The translations under genes and the position numbers were made by a program. The notes below the pieces were generated by a model. It was given only the letters and a program-made list of their open reading frames with translations, was not told the origin of the DNA and searched no databases. A stretch of DNA of 64,000 nt from Paenibacillus lutimineralis (GTDB lineage Bacteria; Bacillota; Bacilli; Paenibacillales; Paenibacillaceae), in NCBI RefSeq assembly GCF_003991425.1, contig NZ_CP034346.1, positions 5,881,501 through 5,945,500 of the forward strand, in the 5' to 3' direction. This document shows positions 60,483 to 64,000 of the stretch, piece by piece (the first letter of the stretch is position 1; each line of letters starts with the position of its first letter).

Positions 60483-61814
60483 CTACTTCGCTGCATTACA
60501 AGCAATATGAACGGCATCCCATACCCCGGCAAAAGGCGGCGCATAGCACAGATCGACCATGCCAAGCTCGCGGGTCGTCATTCCGGCATGAACCGCGACG
60601 GCAAAAATATCGATCCGCAGAACGACCCCTTTCTTGCCAATGCCCTGGGCTCCCAACAAGACCTGTGTCCGCTTGTCATAGATCAGCTTGAACTGGATTG
60701 GCGTCGGATCAGGATAATATCTCGGGTGATCCCCGGAGGTCACGAATACAGTGGCGTAATCGATACCAAGCCTTTTTGCGTCCGCTTCCGACATTCCCGT
60801 CCGGCCAAGCTCCAGTTCCAATACTTTAATCGCTGCGCTTCCCAGTGTGCCGATGAACTTCTCATGCTTGCCGAGCATATTGCTGCCAGCGATCCGGCCG
60901 CATTTATTCGCCGTCGTACCAAGCGGAATGAATGTATTCTCCTCCATCACCCGGCTGAATACTTCGGCGCAGTCGCCTGCGGAGTAGATATCCTCAACGC
61001 TGGTCCGCATCTCGCGGTCAATGATGACGGCCCCGTTGCGCGCTAGTGCAACACCTGAGCCCTGCAGGAAATCGGTATTCGGCCTGACACCGATGGACAG
61101 GATAACCAGATCAGCTGGATAGCTGCCTTTATCCGTCTGCACGCCTTGTACTTTACCGTCTCCCGTGATCGCCTGCACCATCTCTCCCAGATTTAGCTGG
61201 ACACCACGCTGAAGCAGTTCCTCTGTTGCCACATCGGTAATCTCTTGATCAAAAGTCTTCAGAATGCGTTCGCCAAGCTCGATCACCCGCACACGCTTAC
61301 CCAGTTCGACCATCGCCTCTGCGACCTCGATTCCGATATAACCCGCCCCCACAATGACGACATCCTGGACACCCGGCTGTGTAACGAACTGCTGCATGGC
61401 AATGCCATCCTCCAGCGTCTTTAGCACCTGAACCCCATCCAACTCCTTACCCGGCAGGTTCGGGACGATGGGCCTCGTCCCCGTAGCAATCATCAGTTTA
61501 TCGTAGGATTGCATGAATACCCGGTTACGCTCCAAGTCCTTGACCATAATTTGCTTGCTGCCAGGAATGACCTTAAGCACCTCATGTCTCAGATGCGTCT
61601 CAATACCGGATTCCTCGAATTTCTCACGCGGACGGGCGATCATTTTCGTATAATCATCATTTACACCGGACACATAGTAGGGCAAACCGCAAGCCCCATA
61701 AGACAGAAAGCTCCCTTTTTCATATACGACTACTTCCGTATTCTGATCGATTCGTTTGAGCTTAGAAGCCGCAGACATGCCGGCTGCAACCCCTCCAATC
61801 ACAACTACCTTCAC
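60483..61814 (-). CDS. CoA-disulfide reductase/NADH oxidase-like flavoprotein of the BMC operon
   Basis: 443 residues. FAD motif VVIGGVAAGMSAASKLKRI at the N terminus; the single redox Cys in SYGACGLPYYVSG at about residue 43, which is diagnostic for the CoA-disulfide reductase and NADH oxidase group; NAD motif VVIVGAGYIGIEVAEAMVEL; and IYSAGDCAEVFSRV near residue 280. It may keep CoA in the thiol form. The GTG start overlaps the stop of the solute-binding-protein gene by 4 nt, so it is firmly part of the operon. Confidence 0.9.
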   Translation of the reverse strand: MKVVVIGGVAAGMSAASKLKRIDQNTEVVVYEKGSFLSYGACGLPYYVSGVNDDYTKMIARPREKFEESGIETHLRHEVLKVIPGSKQIMVKDLERNRVFMQSYDKLMIATGTRPIVPNLPGKELDGVQVLKTLEDGIAMQQFVTQPGVQDVVIVGAGYIGIEVAEAMVELGKRVRVIELGERILKTFDQEITDVATEELLQRGVQLNLGEMVQAITGDGKVQGVQTDKGSYPADLVILSIGVRPNTDFLQGSGVALARNGAVIIDREMRTSVEDIYSAGDCAEVFSRVMEENTFIPLGTTANKCGRIAGSNMLGKHEKFIGTLGSAAIKVLELELGRTGMSEADAKRLGIDYATVFVTSGDHPRYYPDPTPIQFKLIYDKRTQVLLGAQGIGKKGVVLRIDIFAVAVHAGMTTRELGMVDLCYAPPFAGVWDAVHIACNAAK

Positions 61815-62980
61815 GATGACTTCACCTCTTTCTGCATGGAAAGGATTTCCGCTTCCGCTTGTTGAAGCGCCTCCTCGACCGTCAATTCTGCTTGAAAAGC
61901 TTTGCTTATTTTACCGTACAACACGCCCAGCACCTCGCCGGCATGATCCATCATCGGCAGAGGCCGCGCACAGTTCTCTATCATATGAAGATGGGCAGAG
62001 TACCAACCATATCGTTCCGCATCCTTATTATAGGTAGAACGTCTTACCGGTGAACCTGCGCTGCGGCCGATGATTCGATCCACCTGTGGTGATGTCAAAT
62101 ACTTAAGCAGTGCATTGGCTTCTTTCTTCTTATATGATCTCGAATTGATAGCGAAGCTCCAGGTTACATTCCAGGCTGTTCTTAACGCCGCGAAGCCGAT
62201 ATCCTCGGGCTGCTCGCAGCGCTCATCCAGCACGACACCAAGCTGTCCGCCCCAAGTCACGGCAAATACAGAACGCAAATGCTGAAATTCCTCCCGCACC
62301 TCATCATTGCCATACGTGTGAGTATTCTGTGGAGCGTACTGCCGAAGGTGTATATATTTCCGCAGCGCTGTCCGGCCTTGATCATTATTGAAGGTTGGTA
62401 CATGCGTCTTCGAATCAAAAGCGTCTATCCCTTCATTGCGCAGGTAAGGCAAAAAATCGAGAAGAATCTCACTAGGGTGCGCCTTCAGCACGATTCCGCA
62501 CATCTCTGTCTGCTTATGGCATTTGGCTGCCATCTCCAGCAATTCGTCCGTTGTAATAACGTCACGAGGAAGCGAGCCCAGGCAGCGGGCAACGACCGAC
62601 TTGCGATACAGCACCATGTGCCCATCACAGAATGAAGGATATAAATAAGGAATCCCGTCTACCTCCAGCTCCCGCCTTACAACGGGCACAATGTCCTGTA
62701 GATTCCAATCGGCGCCCTGCGGATAATCCGCTGCGGCCAAGTAGCCTTGATCTACAAAATCCTTGAGCCAGAGATGTCCGGCAACCATTACGACGTCATA
62801 ATCCTGCTCCCCCTGAAATGCGGCTATCATTCTGCCGTAGTACTGTTCAAACGGTATGATGTCAAAATAAACCTTCACCTGATGTCTCTGCTCATAGGCA
62901 GAAATCAGCCCCCATGCCTCATCCGCATAAGCTTCCACAGCAGGATCACCTACGGCCAGCACCCGGATCGTCTCTGTCAC
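61811..62980 (-). CDS. Solute-binding-protein-like protein without signal peptide, in the BMC operon
   Basis: 389 residues with the family 1 extracellular solute-binding fold: AYEQRHQVKVYFDIIPFEQY near residue 30, YDVVMVAGHLWLKDFVDQGYL, a YLYPSFCDGHMVLYRKSV segment, AVTWGGQLGVV and KKEANALLKYLTSPQVDRII. It starts directly with the first beta strand (ETIRVLAVGDP) and has no signal peptide or lipobox, and GGGAGGG fixes the GTG start at 62980. It should therefore stay in the cytoplasm. No transporter gene is visible nearby. A ligand sensor or enzyme partner for the microcompartment is possible; this is inference. Confidence 0.85.
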   Translation of the reverse strand: MTETIRVLAVGDPAVEAYADEAWGLISAYEQRHQVKVYFDIIPFEQYYGRMIAAFQGEQDYDVVMVAGHLWLKDFVDQGYLAAADYPQGADWNLQDIVPVVRRELEVDGIPYLYPSFCDGHMVLYRKSVVARCLGSLPRDVITTDELLEMAAKCHKQTEMCGIVLKAHPSEILLDFLPYLRNEGIDAFDSKTHVPTFNNDQGRTALRKYIHLRQYAPQNTHTYGNDEVREEFQHLRSVFAVTWGGQLGVVLDERCEQPEDIGFAALRTAWNVTWSFAINSRSYKKKEANALLKYLTSPQVDRIIGRSAGSPVRRSTYNKDAERYGWYSAHLHMIENCARPLPMMDHAGEVLGVLYGKISKAFQAELTVEEALQQAEAEILSMQKEVKSS

Positions 62981-62997
62981 TTAAGCTCCCTCCCTCG

Positions 62998-63270
62998 CTA
63001 CGGCTGTTCGGACAAGTCGAGGACCGGCTCGTTATCGACAATTCCTACGACAAGCGCATCGATGGGAGCATTCTTGGTTAACGCATGCTGGTTGCTCTCC
63101 CCGAATGACACGATAACCTGCTGGCCTACACCGGCCCCCATGACATCGGCAGCCACAATAACCTCGGATTTATCTGTATATTGCGGGCGGATGAGCAGCA
63201 GCTTATAGCCCTGTAGCGAGTCATATTTGCGAGAAGATACCACATTGCCTATTACTCTCCCAATAATCAT
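62998..63270 (-). CDS. EutN/CcmL-family microcompartment vertex (BMC-P) protein
   Basis: 90 residues. IIGRVIGNVVSSRKYDSLQG at the start, LLLIRPQYTD, VAADVMGAGVGQQVIVSFG and DALVVGIVDN at the end: the full BMC-P pentamer signature. Pentamers close the vertices of the icosahedral shell. Lies between pduL and the solute-binding-like gene with short gaps (15 and 17 nt). This and pduL show that the operon encodes a microcompartment. Confidence 0.95.
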   Translation of the reverse strand: MIIGRVIGNVVSSRKYDSLQGYKLLLIRPQYTDKSEVIVAADVMGAGVGQQVIVSFGESNQHALTKNAPIDALVVGIVDNEPVLDLSEQP

Positions 63271-63285
63271 CCCATTGTCCTCACT

Positions 63286-63954
63286 TTACGATTTAATAAT
63301 CTCTACTATATCTCCCGTCTTCAGTCCAAAGGCATTGCCATCGTCAGTATCAATATGCATATCGAGCGCAAAATCATCTCTGACGCGAATCATGACCTCG
63401 TCCATTAAACCGCCCCTTGAACCGCCGATCTTCACTTGAACCTTCTGTCCATTCCAGACGCCGAAGGCTTCCGCATCGGCAAGCGTCATATGAATATGTC
63501 GCTCGGCTATGATACAGCCTTGATCGATAACGACAGTTCCCTTCGGGCCGACCAGGGTGATACCAGGTGTTCCGTGATGCACGCCGGATTGGCTTACCGG
63601 CGGATTAACGCCAAGCCTTCTGGCATCGCTGGGGGCTACTTCCGTTTGAGTGTCTTTGCGCAGCGGACCTAGAATACGGACCTTTTCAATCTTGCCTTTC
63701 GGACCGATCAAGGTGACTTGCTCATTCGCTGCGAACTGGCCGGGCTGGGATATATCCTTGAACTTGCTCAGTTCATACCCCTGCCCGAACAAAACATCCA
63801 GATGTGCGCGGTTCACATGTACATGCCTGGCGGATATGCCTACCAGCACATATTTCTGAGGCTCCCCGGAGGGAGCCAATCCGACTTTGCTGAGTTCTTC
63901 CAGCACCAGCTTCGTAATCGTCTCTGCTAATTCAGCCGTTATTGGTTGTGTCAT
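63286..63954 (-). CDS. pduL: Phosphate propanoyltransferase PduL
   Basis: 222 residues. An N-terminal amphipathic helix (TAELAETITKLVLEELSKVG) of the encapsulation-peptide type, then the two PduL beta domains with zinc-binding ISARHVHVNRAHLDVLFG and AERHIHMTLADAEAFG, and KGKIEKVRILGPLRKDTQ. PduL converts acyl-CoA and phosphate to acyl phosphate and recycles CoA inside metabolosomes. The ATG follows GTGGTGATC. The presence of the helix suggests that it is packed in the shell lumen. Confidence 0.95.
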   Translation of the reverse strand: MTQPITAELAETITKLVLEELSKVGLAPSGEPQKYVLVGISARHVHVNRAHLDVLFGQGYELSKFKDISQPGQFAANEQVTLIGPKGKIEKVRILGPLRKDTQTEVAPSDARRLGVNPPVSQSGVHHGTPGITLVGPKGTVVIDQGCIIAERHIHMTLADAEAFGVWNGQKVQVKIGGSRGGLMDEVMIRVRDDFALDMHIDTDDGNAFGLKTGDIVEIIKS

Positions 63955-63967
63955 AGGATCACCACTA

Positions 63968-64000
63968 CTAGTTCATGCTTGGGAGAAGCTTAACGACATC
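63968..64000 (-). CDS. C-terminal end of the next BMC-operon gene (cut by window edge), possibly a shell protein
   Basis: Minus-strand reading ends with DVVKLLPSMN and TAG at 63968-63970, 13 nt before the pduL start. Many BMC-H and BMC-T shell proteins end in a similar V-x-x-L-L-P tail. Only ten codons are visible and another frame is open too, so the assignment is tentative. Confidence 0.35.
   Translation of the reverse strand, partial: DVVKLLPSMN

Overview
The window reads as a chromosomal segment of an endospore-forming, motile, competent, S-layered Gram-positive bacterium, most likely Paenibacillus or a close relative. The indicators are flagellar late genes beside comFA/comFC and degS/degU, spoIIID/spoIIQ/spoIID with mbl, a small acid-soluble spore protein, very large SLH-domain proteins, csaB/tagA/tagO for a pyruvylated secondary cell wall polymer, and a main S-layer gene whose SLH motifs resemble P. 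alvei SpaA as I remember it. Nearly all genes are on the minus strand; the one clear plus-strand gene is at 24370-25041. I saw no rRNA, tRNA, IS element or CRISPR array.

Layout. 1-5768: a six-gene operon behind a sigma-D-type promoter (orphan protein, Maf-type flagellin glycosyltransferase, three sugar-nucleotide SDR enzymes, a truncated NeuB-type synthase), probably making and attaching a nonulosonic-acid-like sugar to flagellin. 5781-13947: hag with a sigma-D promoter and two CsrA-type leader hairpins, then flgM-flgN-flgK-flgL-DUF6470-fliW-csrA-flaG-fliD-fliS-fliT. 13997-17837: yvyF, comFC, comFA (no comFB). 18330-20976: a small membrane protein and degS-degU. 21024-25041: a secreted phosphodiester glycosidase and a PD-(D/E)XK-like protein behind an attenuator-like leader. 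25418-43234: the cell-surface region, with two C-terminal-SLH giants, the N-terminal-SLH S-layer protein, an 842-residue exported repeat protein and small proteins, interrupted by metK and a SASP gene. 43483-48661: tagO, tagA, csaB and a DUF5693 membrane protein, the pathway that makes the SLH ligand. 49452-51721: phosphoglucomutase and fabZ. 51767-52061: a highly structured intergenic RNA candidate. 52216-58487: epuA, flhP, flhO, mbl, spoIIID, spoIIQ, spoIID with sigma-D, sigma-E and sigma-F type promoters. 58894-64000: the 3' part of a bacterial microcompartment (BMC) operon running off the right edge.

How the genes fit together: CsrA-FliW-flagellin homeostasis is complete and its hag leader target sites are visible. 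The SLH proteins and the enzymes making their wall ligand lie within 24 kb of each other. The BMC operon combines pduL and eutN with a signal-less ABC-type solute-binding protein, a CoA-disulfide-reductase-like flavoenzyme and a glutaconate-CoA-transferase-like pair whose B subunit seems to lack the catalytic Glu. I cannot match this set to a BMC type I know, and it is the best candidate for an undescribed system. The second candidate is a four-unit intergenic repeat with fixed 46-51/60-61/46-51 nt spacing, found four times (15460, 17919, 23975, 25113).
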